Shown here one piece after another: positions 1 to 9,200 of a stretch of DNA of 64,000 nucleotides. The number at the start of each line of letters is the position of its first letter. Positions within the stretch are counted from its first letter, which is position 1. The position numbers were made by a program, and so were the translations under genes. Origin of the DNA: Maribacter sp. MJ134 (GTDB taxonomy: Bacteria; Bacteroidota; Bacteroidia; Flavobacteriales; Flavobacteriaceae); contig NZ_CP034570.1 in NCBI RefSeq assembly GCF_003970695.1, positions 372,001-436,000 on the forward strand, read 5' to 3'. The notes beneath the pieces were generated by a model. It was not told the origin of the DNA. It saw only the letters and a list, made by a program, of their open reading frames with translations, and made no database searches.

Positions 1-1
1 T

Positions 2-712
2 GAAGCCGGTTTGTCTAACCGGTCCATTAATAGAAAATTGGCATCACTCAAAGCCTATTATAAGTTTCTACAGAAGATAGGGGAGATCGCTTCAAGTCCG
101 TTGGCGAAACATAAAGCGCTTAAAACTTCGAAAAAAATCGAGATACCTTTTTCGGAAACGGAAATGGAATCGGTCTTGTCCAAGATTATATACCCTGAGA
201 CTTTTGAAGGAAAAAGGGATAATCTTATAATTAATATACTCTATACAACGGGTATGAGAAGGGCGGAGCTTATCAATCTAAAATTGACGGACCTTGATCT
301 GGAACGTAAGACGATTAAGGTTCTTGGGAAAAGAAACAAGGAACGAATCATTCCCATGCTTACCGAAACAAGAGACTATTTTTTGTCCTATGAGGCCGAG
401 CGGTCTAAGTTGGCAGAAATCAATGACCCCCAATTTATTTTCTTGTCCAAATCTGGAAATAAAATATATGAGACCCTTGTTTATAGGATAATAAATAAGT
501 ATTTTAGAGAGGTTTCCTCTAAGGTAAAGCAGAGTCCACATATTCTTAGGCATACCTTTGCGACCCATTTGTTGAACAAGGGGGCGGATTTAAACGCTGT
601 CAAGGAATTATTGGGTCACTCAAGTTTGGCTTCAACACAGGTTTATACGCACAACAGTATAGCAGAGTTAAAAAAAGTACATGCTACGGCTCATCCTCGG
701 GGAGGCAAATAA
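2..712 (+). CDS. Tyrosine recombinase XerC/XerD family (5' end outside window)
   Basis: Site-specific tyrosine recombinase, probably the chromosome-dimer-resolution enzyme acting at dif. The reading frame is open back to base 2, so the N-terminal part of the usual ~295-residue protein is missing at the window edge; the TTG at 11 is internal. The catalytic set is complete: first Arg of GMRRAEL (codon 257-259), Lys in LGKRNKER, HILRH box, LGHSS His and the YTH tyrosine nucleophile near the C-terminus. It lies 50 bp upstream of hpf in the same direction, an order I know from other Flavobacteriaceae, where the enzyme is annotated xerC or xerD. The split between those two names cannot be made from this fragment. 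Confidence 0.93.
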   Translation, partial: EAGLSNRSINRKLASLKAYYKFLQKIGEIASSPLAKHKALKTSKKIEIPFSETEMESVLSKIIYPETFEGKRDNLIINILYTTGMRRAELINLKLTDLDLERKTIKVLGKRNKERIIPMLTETRDYFLSYEAERSKLAEINDPQFIFLSKSGNKIYETLVYRIINKYFREVSSKVKQSPHILRHTFATHLLNKGADLNAVKELLGHSSLASTQVYTHNSIAELKKVHATAHPRGGK

Positions 713-762
713 TAGTATTCGTTTAACGTGCCCGGTATATTAAGGGTTTAAATTTTCAGCTT

Positions 763-1065
763 ATGAAAGTAAACACACAATCGGTAAATTTTAATGCAGA
801 CGTAAAACTGATAAACTTCTTGCAAAATCGTCTTGATAAGCTAGAGACTTTTTATGACAAAGTAATTAGCTCGGACGTTTATCTAAAGGTAGAGAATACA
901 AGTGCAAAGGAGAATAAGGTAGTTGAGATAAAACTTAACATACCCCGGGATAAATACATGGTAAAAAAACAATGCAAGTCCTTTGAAGAAGCTGTGGATT
1001 CTGCCTGTAACTCATTAGAAAGAAAGTTGATAAAACGAAAGCAAAAATTACGTTTACAAACATGA
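763..1065 (+). CDS. hpf: Ribosome hibernation-promoting factor, short HPF/YfiA (RaiA) type
   Basis: A 100-residue protein of the HPF/YfiA family, which binds the 30S decoding region of idle ribosomes and inactivates them in stationary phase. It begins MKVNTQSVNF and shows the beta-alpha-beta-beta-beta-alpha pattern of the family, with a basic C-terminus (ERKLIKRKQKLR) expected to contact rRNA. It lacks the C-terminal dimerisation domain of long HPF. It sits between the xer gene and the tRNA-tuf cluster on the same strand, so it may share the xer transcript. Confidence 0.92.
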   Translation: MKVNTQSVNFNADVKLINFLQNRLDKLETFYDKVISSDVYLKVENTSAKENKVVEIKLNIPRDKYMVKKQCKSFEEAVDSACNSLERKLIKRKQKLRLQT

Positions 1066-1086
1066 AGAAAATTTTTGATATTTTAT

Positions 1087-1116
1087 TTTGAATAATCAAA
1101 TAAATCAATACATTTG
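1087..1116 (+). promoter_or_regulatory. Putative Bacteroidota promoter for the tRNA-tuf cluster
   Basis: A TTG at 1088-1090 is followed after 18 bp by TACATTTG (1109-1116), matching the -33 TTG / -7 TAnnTTTG consensus of the Bacteroidota primary sigma factor. It lies about 50 bp upstream of tRNA-Thr(TGT). A terminator-like hairpin begins immediately downstream. Confidence 0.6.
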
Positions 1117-1118
1117 CA

Positions 1119-1147
1119 GTCCGTTAGAAATAGCGGACTTTTTTATG
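1119..1147 (+). terminator. Hairpin plus T-run at the start of the tRNA leader
   Basis: GTCCG (1119-1123) pairs with CGGAC across a short A-rich loop and is followed by TTTTTT. It could terminate hpf transcription. Because it lies just after the putative -7 element it would also be the first sequence transcribed from that promoter, so it may act on the tRNA transcript itself. Confidence 0.5.
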
Positions 1148-1166
1148 CTTTAAAAGGTATAAAATT

Positions 1167-1240
1167 GCCGATGTAGCTCAGCTGGCTAGAGCAGCTGATT
1201 TGTAATCAGCAGGTCGTGGGTTCGAGTCCCTCCATCGGCT
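1167..1240 (+). tRNA. tRNA-Thr (anticodon TGT)
   Basis: A 74-nt cloverleaf. Acceptor GCCGATG pairs with CATCGGC; the D arm has AGCTCAGCTGG; the anticodon loop TTTGTAA carries TGT; the T arm has GGTTCGAGTCC; the discriminator is T. CCA is not encoded. First gene of a Thr-Tyr-Gly-Thr-tuf array. Confidence 0.97.
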
Positions 1241-1266
1241 CATACGTTCTTAAAATACTGGTTAAA

Positions 1267-1336
<70 letters not shown>

Positions 1337-1348
<12 letters not shown>

Positions 1349-1444
1349 CTTTTTCTCAAAAGGAAAAAGGTGGTGATTGTTCCCGTTCGGAAATTGAATC
1401 TTTTGAAGGTTCTCCCGAAGCGTCGGGACTGCTCTCCCCACTTT
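1337..1444 (+). repeat. 16-bp direct repeat of the tRNA-Tyr 3' end enclosing a short insert
   Basis: CTGCTCTCCCCACTTT occurs at 1337-1352, where it forms the 3' end of tRNA-Tyr, and again at 1429-1444. The 76-bp interval carries a perfect palindrome TCCCGA-AGCG-TCGGGA at 1413-1428. The layout looks like a tRNA 3'-end target duplication, or the remnant of a small element that used the tRNA end as its attachment site. Confidence 0.6.
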
Positions 1445-1479
1445 AACTTAAAAATAGTATTCATATATTGAAATTATAA

Positions 1480-1552
1480 GCGGGAGTAGCTCAGTTGGTA
1501 GAGCGTCAGCCTTCCAAGCTGAATGTCGCCGGTTCGAACCCGGTCTCCCGCT
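1480..1552 (+). tRNA. tRNA-Gly (anticodon TCC)
   Basis: A 73-nt cloverleaf with acceptor GCGGGAG/CTCCCGC, anticodon loop CTTCCAA (TCC), T arm GGTTCGAACCC and discriminator T. Third tRNA of the array. Confidence 0.97.
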
Positions 1553-1572
1553 CTATATTTTTGACGAAAGTC

Positions 1573-1592
1573 ATTCCTGCGAAGGCAGGAAT
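1573..1592. repeat. Short palindromic intergenic element between tRNA genes
   Basis: ATTCCTGC-GAAG-GCAGGAAT is a perfect 8-bp-stem palindrome. Palindromes of this core sequence are, in my recollection, dispersed intergenic repeats in Flavobacteriaceae genomes. Only one copy is seen here, so its dispersed nature is not shown by the window. Confidence 0.5.
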
Positions 1593-1622
1593 CTACTATG
1601 AAAAGTAGGTTCAACACTTTAC

Positions 1623-1694
1623 GCCGGTGTAGCTCAGGGGTAGAGCGTTTCCTTGGTAAGGAAGAGGTCACGAGTTCAAATCTCGTCATTGGCT
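1623..1694 (+). tRNA. tRNA-Thr (anticodon GGT)
   Basis: A 72-nt cloverleaf. Acceptor GCCGGTG pairs with CATTGGC through two G-T wobbles; the anticodon loop TTGGTAA gives GGT; the T arm is GAGTTCAAATCTC. It lies 55 bp upstream of tuf. Confidence 0.95.
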
Positions 1695-1705
1695 CAATTA
1701 AGGTA

Positions 1706-1713
1706 TAAATTTG
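1706..1713 (+). promoter_or_regulatory. Putative -7 element for tuf
   Basis: TAAATTTG matches TAnnTTTG 36 bp before the tuf start codon, just after tRNA-Thr(GGT). No well-spaced -33 TTG is evident, so tuf may be driven both from here and by read-through of the tRNA array. Confidence 0.4.
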
Positions 1714-1749
1714 TACACTAATATAAACTAAGATTAAAATTTAATAAAC

Positions 1750-2934
1750 ATGGCAAAGGAAACTTTCGATCGTTCCAAACCGCACTTAAATATTGGTACC
1801 ATTGGACACGTAGATCACGGTAAAACTACATTGACTGCAGCTATTACTACAGTATTGGCTAACGCAGGATTATCAGAACTTAGAAGTTTCGATTCTATCG
1901 ATAACGCACCTGAGGAAAAAGAAAGAGGTATAACAATAAATACTTCTCACGTTGAGTATTCTACGGCTAATCGTCATTATGCACACGTTGATTGTCCTGG
2001 TCACGCGGATTACGTAAAGAACATGGTTACTGGTGCCGCTCAGATGGACGGTGCTATCTTGGTTGTTGCAGCAACGGACGGTCCTATGCCACAAACACGT
2101 GAGCACATCCTTTTAGGACGCCAGGTTGGTATTCCTAGAATTGTTGTATTCATGAACAAGGTGGATATGGTAGATGATGAGGAGCTTATTGAGCTAGTGG
2201 AAATGGAAGTTAGAGAATTGCTTTCTTTCTATGAGTATGATGGTGATAATGGGCCTGTTATAGCCGGTTCTGCATTAGGTGCCTTGAACGGTGAGCAAAA
2301 ATGGGTTGATACCGTTATGGAGCTTATGACAGCTGTTGATGAATGGATCGAACTTCCAAAAAGAGATGTTGATAAGGATTTCTTAATGCCTGTTGAGGAT
2401 GTATTTACGATTACAGGTCGTGGTACGGTTGCAACTGGTCGTATTGAGACTGGTATCGCAAATACTGGTGATGCTGTTGATATCATTGGTATGGGTGCTG
2501 AGAAATTAGCTTCTACCATTACTGGTGTTGAAATGTTCCGTAAGATATTGGATAGAGGTGAGGCTGGAGATAACGTAGGTATCTTGTTAAGAGGTATTGA
2601 AAAGTCTCAAATTAGCCGTGGTATGGTTATCTGTAAGCCAGGTTCCGTTAAGCCACATGATAAATTTGAAGCTGAGGTTTATATCTTGAAAAAAGAAGAA
2701 GGTGGTCGTCACACACCATTCCATAATAATTACCGTCCACAGTTCTACGTAAGAACAACGGATGTAACAGGAAACATTTCTCTTCCTAGTGGAGTTGAAA
2801 TGGTTATGCCTGGAGATAACTTAACTATTACTGTAGAATTGATTCAGCCAATCGCACTTAGCGAAGGTTTACGTTTTGCGATCCGAGAAGGTGGTAGAAC
2901 CGTTGGTGCTGGTCAGGTTACAAAGATTTTATAG
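1750..2934 (+). CDS. tuf: Elongation factor Tu
   Basis: GTPase that delivers aminoacyl-tRNA to the ribosomal A site. At 394 residues it has normal EF-Tu length. The G domain shows GHVDHGKT (19-26), the switch I RGITI segment, DCPGH (81-85) and NKVD, followed by the two beta-barrel domains ending [13 protein letters not shown]. It directly follows four tRNA genes and precedes tRNA-Trp, secE and nusG. The Thr-Tyr-Gly-Thr-tuf order is the same as the thrU-tyrU-glyT-thrT-tufB order of Escherichia coli. Codons are those of a highly expressed gene (frequent GGT, CGT, GTT). Confidence 0.99.
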   Translation: MAKETFDRSKPHLNIGTIGHVDHGKTTLTAAITTVLANAGLSELRSFDSIDNAPEEKERGITINTSHVEYSTANRHYAHVDCPGHADYVKNMVTGAAQMDGAILVVAATDGPMPQTREHILLGRQVGIPRIVVFMNKVDMVDDEELIELVEMEVRELLSFYEYDGDNGPVIAGSALGALNGEQKWVDTVMELMTAVDEWIELPKRDVDKDFLMPVEDVFTITGRGTVATGRIETGIANTGDAVDIIGMGAEKLASTITGVEMFRKILDRGEAGDNVGILLRGIEKSQISRGMVICKPGSVKPHDKFEAEVYILKKEEGGRHTPFHNNYRPQFYVRTTDVTGNISLPSGVEMVMPGDNLTITVELIQPIALSEGLRFAIREGGRTVGAGQVTKIL

Positions 2935-2960
2935 TCTTTTAAGAATAGTTTAAAATAGTG

Positions 2961-3006
2961 TTACATCAAAAGGGTGTCCGCCATTGGCGGATACCTTTCG
3001 ATGTAA
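2961..3006 (+). other. Long imperfect hairpin between tuf and tRNA-Trp
   Basis: The arm from TTACATC through GTCCGCCA pairs with TGGCGGATACC through GATGTAA, about 20 bp with one bulge. No T-run follows, so a simple intrinsic terminator is unlikely. It may be an RNA-processing or mRNA 3'-stabilising structure, or a palindromic intergenic repeat. Confidence 0.55.
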
Positions 3007-3012
3007 ATATAA

Positions 3013-3085
3013 ACGGGTGTAGCTCAGTTGGTAGAGCACTGGTCTCCAAAACCAGGTGTCGGGAGTTCGAGTCTCTCCTCCCGTG
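3013..3085 (+). tRNA. tRNA-Trp (anticodon CCA)
   Basis: A 73-nt cloverleaf with anticodon loop CTCCAAA (CCA), D arm AGCTCAGTTGG and T arm GAGTTCGAGTCTC. Acceptor ACGGGTG pairs with CTCCCGT except for one T-T opposition at the sixth pair; the discriminator is G. Placed between tuf and secE. Confidence 0.96.
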
Positions 3086-3215
3086 CGAATTTTGGAACAA
3101 TGTGAGTGAGACGAGAAGTACATCCTAGGCGAAGCCCAAGGAAGTCTCTCTTACAGCACCAAAGGCAGGGTTTAAAAAATCCTTTTTAGTTGTTGAACTT
3201 GAAAAATAATTAGGA

Positions 3216-3404
3216 ATGTTTACATATATCAAAGAATCTGTTGAGGAGTTAAGGAATAACGTAACACTTCCTACTAGAGCGGAATCCTCTAACCTTATGG
3301 TTATCGTGGCGGTCTTCTCAATTTTATTCGCTTTAGCAACTTGGGGTGTGGACACTGTATTTAGTAAGATCATCAAACTATATTTCAATAACGTTCTTAA
3401 TTAA
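3216..3404 (+). CDS. secE: Preprotein translocase subunit SecE
   Basis: A 62-residue single-span SecE. An amphipathic N-terminal helix (YIKESVEELRNNVTLPTR) precedes one membrane segment at about residues 28-48. It clamps SecY in the Sec translocon of the inner membrane. Length and position just before nusG are typical. About 130 bp separates it from tRNA-Trp, with only a weak imperfect inverted repeat in between. Confidence 0.95.
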   Translation: MFTYIKESVEELRNNVTLPTRAESSNLMVIVAVFSILFALATWGVDTVFSKIIKLYFNNVLN

Positions 3405-3414
3405 TAATCGCCCT

Positions 3415-3966
3415 ATGTCAGAAGTATTAGAAAAAAAGTGGTATGTGGTGAGAGCTGTAAGTGGTCAAGAGAATAAAATCAAAGGCTACATAGAGAGTGA
3501 GGTTGAAAGACACGGGTTCGCGGATTATTTAGAAGATGTGTTGGTCCCTACGGAAAAAGTAATTCAGATACGTAACGGGAAGAAAATAAATAAAGAAAGA
3601 GTCTATTTTCCTGGATATATAATGGTGAAAGCCAATTTAGGAGGGGAGATGGTTCACATCATACGTTCTATAACGAATGTGATAGGTTTCTTAGGCGAGA
3701 CTAAAGGGGGTGACCCGGTGCCGCTTAGAAAATCAGAAGTAAATAGAATGTTAGGTAAGGTAGATGAGTTGGCCGTTAATACAGATAGCGTTGCCATACC
3801 ATTTGTTTTCGGAGAAACGGTAAAGGTTATAGACGGACCGTTTAACGGTTTTAACGGTACGGTTGAAAAGATTAACGAAGAGAAGCGTAAACTTGAGGTA
3901 ATGGTGAAGATTTTCGGTAGAAAAACGCCATTAGAGTTAAGTTATATGCAAGTAGAAAAGATTTAA
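3415..3966 (+). CDS. nusG: Transcription termination/antitermination protein NusG
   Basis: A 183-residue NusG with an N-terminal NGN domain (KKWYVVRAVSGQENK...) and a C-terminal KOW domain (GETVKVIDGPFNGFNGTVEKI, about residues 125-150). It binds RNA polymerase and links it to Rho or the ribosome. The ATG at 3415 is chosen because the frame upstream of it overlaps secE and adds a non-family extension; MSEVLEKKWYVV is the expected NusG start. The secE-nusG gap is 10 bp. Confidence 0.97.
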   Translation: MSEVLEKKWYVVRAVSGQENKIKGYIESEVERHGFADYLEDVLVPTEKVIQIRNGKKINKERVYFPGYIMVKANLGGEMVHIIRSITNVIGFLGETKGGDPVPLRKSEVNRMLGKVDELAVNTDSVAIPFVFGETVKVIDGPFNGFNGTVEKINEEKRKLEVMVKIFGRKTPLELSYMQVEKI

Positions 3967-4032
3967 GATAATTGTTACATATTTAAAAGTTGTGTTGCTT
4001 CCATTGACACACTTTCAATTTAATTTTAAACA

Positions 4033-4470
4033 ATGGCAAAAGAAGTAGGTAAAGTAGTTAAACTACAAGTTAGGGGAGGTGCAGCGAATCCATCGCCACC
4101 GGTTGGACCCGCCTTAGGTGCTGCCGGTGTTAACATCATGGAATTCTGTAAGCAGTTCAACGCTCGTACACAGGATAAACCGGGTAAAGTATTACCAGTT
4201 GTTATCACCGTATATAAGGACAAGTCTTTCGACTTTGTCGTTAAAACACCACCAGCGGCAGTTCAGCTATTGGAAGCAGCTAAGATTAAAAAAGGATCTG
4301 GCGAACCTAACAGAGTAAAATTAGGGAGTGTAACCTGGGATCAGATCAAGGCAATCGCCGAAGATAAGATGGTTGATCTTAATGCCTTTACGGTAGAATC
4401 TGCAATGAGTATGATTGCGGGGACTGCACGTTCTATGGGTATGAAAGTAGCAGGTAAAAGACCTTTTTAA
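4033..4470 (+). CDS. rplK: 50S ribosomal protein L11
   Basis: A 145-residue L11, which binds the GTPase-associated region of 23S rRNA. It shows the proline-rich [24 protein letters not shown] segment split between residues 21 and 44 and a C-terminal rRNA-binding domain ending [17 protein letters not shown]. First gene of the rplK-rplA-rplJ-rplL run, 66 bp after nusG. Confidence 0.99.
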   Translation: MAKEVGKVVKLQVRGGAANPSPPVGPALGAAGVNIMEFCKQFNARTQDKPGKVLPVVITVYKDKSFDFVVKTPPAAVQLLEAAKIKKGSGEPNRVKLGSVTWDQIKAIAEDKMVDLNAFTVESAMSMIAGTARSMGMKVAGKRPF

Positions 4471-4489
4471 AATCTTAAAGAGCAATTAA

Positions 4490-5179
4490 ATGGCAAAGTT
4501 AACAAAGAAGCAAAAAGAAGCGCACGCTAAAATAGAAAAAGACAAACTTTATTCTGTTGATGATGCTTCCGCTTTAATTAAAGAAATAACTAATACAAAA
4601 TTTGATGCATCTGTAGATTTAGCAGTTCGTTTAGGGGTCGACCCACGAAAGGCAAATCAAATGGTTCGTGGGGTGGTTACCCTTCCTCATGGAACAGGTA
4701 AAGATGTTAAGGTTTTGGCTTTAGTGACACCGGATAAAGAAGCAGAAGCTCAAGAGGCGGGTGCGGATTATGTTGGTTTAGATGAGTATTTGGATAAAAT
4801 TAAAGGCGGTTGGACCGATGTTGATGTTATCATCACCATGCCCAGCGTTATGGGTAAATTAGGTCCCTTAGGTCGCGTTTTAGGGCCAAGAGGTTTAATG
4901 CCCAATCCAAAAACAGGTACAGTAACTATGGATGTGGCCAAAGCGGTTACAGAAGTAAAAGCTGGTAAAATCGATTTTAAAGTTGATAAAACAGGTATTG
5001 TCCATGCGGCCATTGGAAAGGTTTCCTTTTCAGCGGATAAAATCGCAGGAAACGCCAAGGAGTTATTGGAGACTTTAAATAAGATGAAACCTACAGCATC
5101 AAAAGGCGTTTACATGAAAAGTATTTTCATGTCTAGCACTATGAGTCCAAGTGTTCAATTAGACCCTAAGTCAGTTTAA
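4490..5179 (+). CDS. rplA: 50S ribosomal protein L1
   Basis: A 229-residue L1, the L1-stalk protein that helps release deacylated tRNA and, in many bacteria, represses its own operon. Signature features are the [22 protein letters not shown] block split around residues 116-137 and the [11 protein letters not shown] segment. It starts 19 bp after rplK. No clear mRNA mimic of the L1 rRNA site was identified. Confidence 0.99.
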   Translation: MAKLTKKQKEAHAKIEKDKLYSVDDASALIKEITNTKFDASVDLAVRLGVDPRKANQMVRGVVTLPHGTGKDVKVLALVTPDKEAEAQEAGADYVGLDEYLDKIKGGWTDVDVIITMPSVMGKLGPLGRVLGPRGLMPNPKTGTVTMDVAKAVTEVKAGKIDFKVDKTGIVHAAIGKVSFSADKIAGNAKELLETLNKMKPTASKGVYMKSIFMSSTMSPSVQLDPKSV

Positions 5180-5204
5180 ACACTGCTAGTTAAAAATTTC
5201 AATT

Positions 5205-5720
5205 ATGACAAGAGAAGAAAAAGCAACGGTTATACAGGATTTAACGACGCAGTTGGGAGAGAGTTCTACTATTTATTTAGCGGATATCTCTGGATTGGAC
5301 GCAGGGACAACTTCTGATTTAAGAAGAGCTTGTTTTAAATCGAACATACGATTAGCTGTAGTTAAGAATACATTGCTTGCAAAGGCAATGGAGGCTTCTG
5401 AAAAAGAGTTCGGCGAACTTCCAGAAACACTAAAGGGGAATACCTCCTTAATGTTCTCCGAGGTTGGTAATGCTCCTGCAAAACTTATTAAGAATTTCAG
5501 AAAGAAATCTGATAAACCTCTTTTGAAAGGGGCATTCGTAGAAGAAGCAATTTATATAGGTGATGAAAATTTGGATGCTTTAGTTAGCATTAAGTCTAAA
5601 GAAGAAATGATTGGTGAGATAATAGGATTATTACAATCTCCTGCCAAGAATGTTATTTCTGGACTTAAATCTGGTGGTGGTAAGCTTGCCGGAATCCTCA
5701 AAACATTATCTGAAAGATAA
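5205..5720 (+). CDS. rplJ: 50S ribosomal protein L10
   Basis: A 171-residue L10, the base of the L7/L12 stalk. It begins MTREEKATVIQDL and contains the family core RRACFKSNIRLAVVKNTLL; its C-terminal helix binds L12 dimers. Only 25 bp separates it from rplA, so there is no room for the long L10 leader known from gamma-proteobacteria. Confidence 0.99.
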   Translation: MTREEKATVIQDLTTQLGESSTIYLADISGLDAGTTSDLRRACFKSNIRLAVVKNTLLAKAMEASEKEFGELPETLKGNTSLMFSEVGNAPAKLIKNFRKKSDKPLLKGAFVEEAIYIGDENLDALVSIKSKEEMIGEIIGLLQSPAKNVISGLKSGGGKLAGILKTLSER

Positions 5721-5770
5721 GTACGCACTATAAACTAAGTATATTTTAAAATTTTATTAAACGATAGAAA

Positions 5771-6151
5771 ATGGCAGATTTAAAAGATTTCGCAGAACAA
5801 TTGGTTAACCTTACTGTAAAAGAGGTAAATGAGTTAGCTGATATATTAAAAGATGAGTATGGTATCGAACCTGCAGCAGCAGCTGTAGCAGTTGCCGCCG
5901 GAGGTGGTGCCGCTGAAGGTGGTGAAGCCGCTGAAGAAAAGTCAGAATTTGATGTAATCCTAAAAGCAGCTGGCGGTTCTAAACTAGCAGTGGTTAAATT
6001 GGTTAAGGAATTAACTGGTCTTGGATTGAAAGATGCAAAAGATATCGTTGATAGCGCACCGAAAGCAGTGAAAGAAGGTGTTTCTAAAGACGAAGCAGAA
6101 GGTATCAAAAAATCATTGGAAGAAGCAGGAGCAGAAGTTGAGCTTAAATAG
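5771..6151 (+). CDS. rplL: 50S ribosomal protein L7/L12
   Basis: A 126-residue stalk protein that recruits translation GTPases. It has an N-terminal dimerisation helix pair, an Ala/Gly-rich hinge at about residues 35-55, and the conserved C-terminal domain with [22 protein letters not shown]. The hinge is slightly long and Glu-rich. It is followed by a 131-bp spacer with a hairpin before rpoB. Confidence 0.99.
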   Translation: MADLKDFAEQLVNLTVKEVNELADILKDEYGIEPAAAAVAVAAGGGAAEGGEAAEEKSEFDVILKAAGGSKLAVVKLVKELTGLGLKDAKDIVDSAPKAVKEGVSKDEAEGIKKSLEEAGAEVELK

Positions 6152-6173
6152 TAGCAACAACCATAGCACTTTT

Positions 6174-6217
6174 GGTTTAGGTCTTTTCGCTTTTTGCGGC
6201 TAGACCTAAGCCTTTTT
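6174..6217 (+). terminator. Attenuator-like hairpin between rplL and rpoB
   Basis: GGTTTAGGTCT (6174-6184) pairs with AGACCTAAGCC (6202-6212), 10 of 11 Watson-Crick with one wobble, around a 17-nt loop. TTTTT follows. Its position suggests partial termination that sets the ratio of L7/L12 to RNA polymerase, as established for the E. coli rplL-rpoB gap. Confidence 0.7.
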
Positions 6218-6282
6218 ATAGAATTAGGTATATGAAGAGATATGCCACCCATTAGTACTCACGATCAAAACACTGTCCGTAG

Positions 6283-9200
6283 ATGTTCACAAATCAGACT
6301 GAAAGAATTAATTTTGCCTCAGCTAAGAAAACTCCAGACTACCCGGATTTCTTAGACATTCAGATTAAATCATTTCAAGATTTTTTTCAACTTGAAACGA
6401 AATCCGACCAAAGAGGGGATGAAGGTTTGTATAATACCTTCATGGAAAATTTCCCGATAACTGATACAAGAAATCAGTTCGTATTGGAATTTTTAGACTA
6501 CTTCATCGATCCACCGAGATATTCAATTCAAGAATGTATAGAGCGTGGACTTACTTATAGCGTTCCATTAAAAGCTAGGCTTAAACTCTATTGTACGGAT
6601 CCAGAGCATGAGGATTTTGAAACGATAGTTCAAGATGTCTACCTTGGTACTATTCCGTACATGACTCCTAGTGGTACATTTGTCATCAATGGTGCTGAGC
6701 GTGTTGTTGTTTCACAGTTACACCGTTCTCCTGGTGTATTCTTTGGACAGTCTTTTCATGCTAACGGAACGAAATTATATTCTGCTAGGGTAATACCTTT
6801 TAAAGGTTCTTGGATAGAATTTGCTACCGATATTAATGGCGTCATGTATGCTTATATCGATAGAAAGAAAAAATTACCGGTAACAACCTTGTTCAGGGCC
6901 ATAGGTTTTGAACGCGATAAGGATATACTAGAAATATTTGACCTTTCAGAAGAAGTAAAGGTTTCAAATGCCGGTCTTAAAAAAGTATTGGGTCGTAAAC
7001 TCGCTGCAAGGGTATTGAACACTTGGCACGAGGATTTTGTGGACGAGGATACGGGAGAAGTGGTTTCTATAGAACGAAACGAAATTGTATTGGATCGTGA
7101 TACAATTTTGGAAAAAGACCACATTCAAGAGATTATTGACGCAGATGTAAAGACAGTTCTTTTGCATAAAGAGAACAATGCACAATCTGACTATGCTATT
7201 ATTCACAATACGCTTCAGAAAGATCCAACGAATTCGGAAAAAGAAGCTGTTGAGCATATCTATAGACAATTGCGTAATGCTGAACCGCCAGATGAGGAAA
7301 CGGCACGTGGTATTATAGATAAATTATTCTTTTCTGACCAACGTTACAATTTGGGTGAGGTAGGTCGTTATAGAATGAATAAAAAATTACAATTGGATAT
7401 TGGAATGGACAAGCAGGTCTTGACCAAAGAAGATATCATAACCATAATTAAGTATTTGATTGAGTTGATTAACTCTAAAGCCGAGATTGATGATATTGAT
7501 CACCTTTCTAATAGACGTGTAAGAACGGTTGGAGAGCAATTATCTTCTCAATTCGGTGTTGGTTTGGCACGTATGGCCCGTACCATTCGTGAGCGTATGA
7601 ACGTTCGTGATAATGAAGTGTTTACCCCAATAGATTTAATTAATGCAAAGACTTTGTCTTCTGTAATTAATTCATTCTTTGGGACCAATCAGTTGTCTCA
7701 GTTTATGGATCAGACGAATCCATTGGCAGAGATTACGCACAAAAGAAGATTGTCTGCATTAGGACCTGGAGGACTTTCAAGAGAAAGAGCTGGTTTCGAG
7801 GTGCGAGATGTGCATTATACACACTACGGTCGTCTATGTCCTATTGAAACACCGGAAGGACCAAACATTGGTTTGATTTCCTCTCTTTCTGTTTTTGCTA
7901 AAGTGAACCCAATGGGGTTCCTGGAGACGCCTTACAGAAAGGTAGAAAAAGCAAAAGTAGACATCGATAATTATGTGTATTTAAGTGCTGAGGAAGAAGA
8001 AGGAATGAAAATCGCACAGGCGAATATTCCTTTAAAGGATAATGGACAAATAGATACGGAAAAGGTCATTGCTAGAGAAGAAGGAGATTTTCCTGTCGTA
8101 GACCCATCTGAAATTAATTACACGGATGTTGCTCCTAATCAAATAGCTTCAATATCTGCATCCCTAATTCCTTTCTTGGAGCATGATGATGCAAACCGAG
8201 CGTTGATGGGCTCTAACATGATGCGCCAAGCCGTGCCTTTATTAAAACCACAGTCCCCTATCGTAGGTACAGGTTTGGAAAGACAGGTAGCTTCCGACTC
8301 TCGTGTATTGATTAATGCAGAGGGGGATGGTGTAATCGAGTATGTAGATGCGGAGAAGATTACCATAAAGTATAACAGGTCTGATGCGGAAAGACTGATC
8401 AGTTTTGAAGAGGATTTTAAAACGTATCAACTTGTTAAATTTAGAAAAACGAACCAAGGGACTAGTATTAATCTAAAGCCAATCGTTAAGAAAGGTGATA
8501 AGGTTAAAAAAGGTCAAGTTCTTTGTGAAGGTTATGCCACGGAAAAGGGAGAATTGGCATTAGGTAGAAACCTTACTGTAGCATTTATGCCTTGGAAGGG
8601 TTATAACTTTGAAGATGCTATCGTAATTTCTGAAAAAGTTGTTCGTGAGGATATCTTCACTTCAATCCATGTGGATGAATACTCTTTGGAAGTAAGGGAT
8701 ACAAAACTAGGTGCAGAAGAACTTACACATGATATTCCCAATGTTTCGGAAGAGGCGACTAAGGATTTGGATGAAAACGGTATGATTCGTATCGGTGCCG
8801 AAGTAAAGCCTGGGGATATTCTTATTGGTAAGATTACACCAAAAGGAGAGTCTGATCCAACCCCGGAAGAAAAATTACTTCGTGCCATTTTCGGTGACAA
8901 AGCAGGAGATGTTAAGGATGCTTCACTAAAAGCTTCACCATCGTTAAGAGGTGTCGTTATCGAGAAGAAATTGTTCTCTAGATCGGTAAAAGATAAGCGC
9001 AAGCGTTCAGAAGATAAAGAAGAACTCTCTAAACTGGAATTGGAATATGAAGTAAAGTTCCAAGAGCTAAAAGATGTGTTGGTCGAGAAATTATTCACTT
9101 TAGTGAATGGAAAGACTTCTCAAGGTGTTATCAACGATTTGGGTGAGGAAGTTTTACCTAAGGGCAAGAAGTACACGATGAAGATGTTAAATTCAGTTGA

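Noticed and set aside
278-568. Frames inside the Xer gene in other registers
   Set aside because: They overlap a complete recombinase catalytic domain and are shadows.
1623-1694. tRNA-Thr(GGT) as a pseudogene because of two wobble pairs in its acceptor stem
   Set aside because: All arms pair, the anticodon loop and T loop are canonical, and its place before tuf is conserved.
3346-3414. Upstream start for nusG
   Set aside because: It overlaps secE by 59 bp and adds residues not found in NusG; the ATG at 3415 fits the family.
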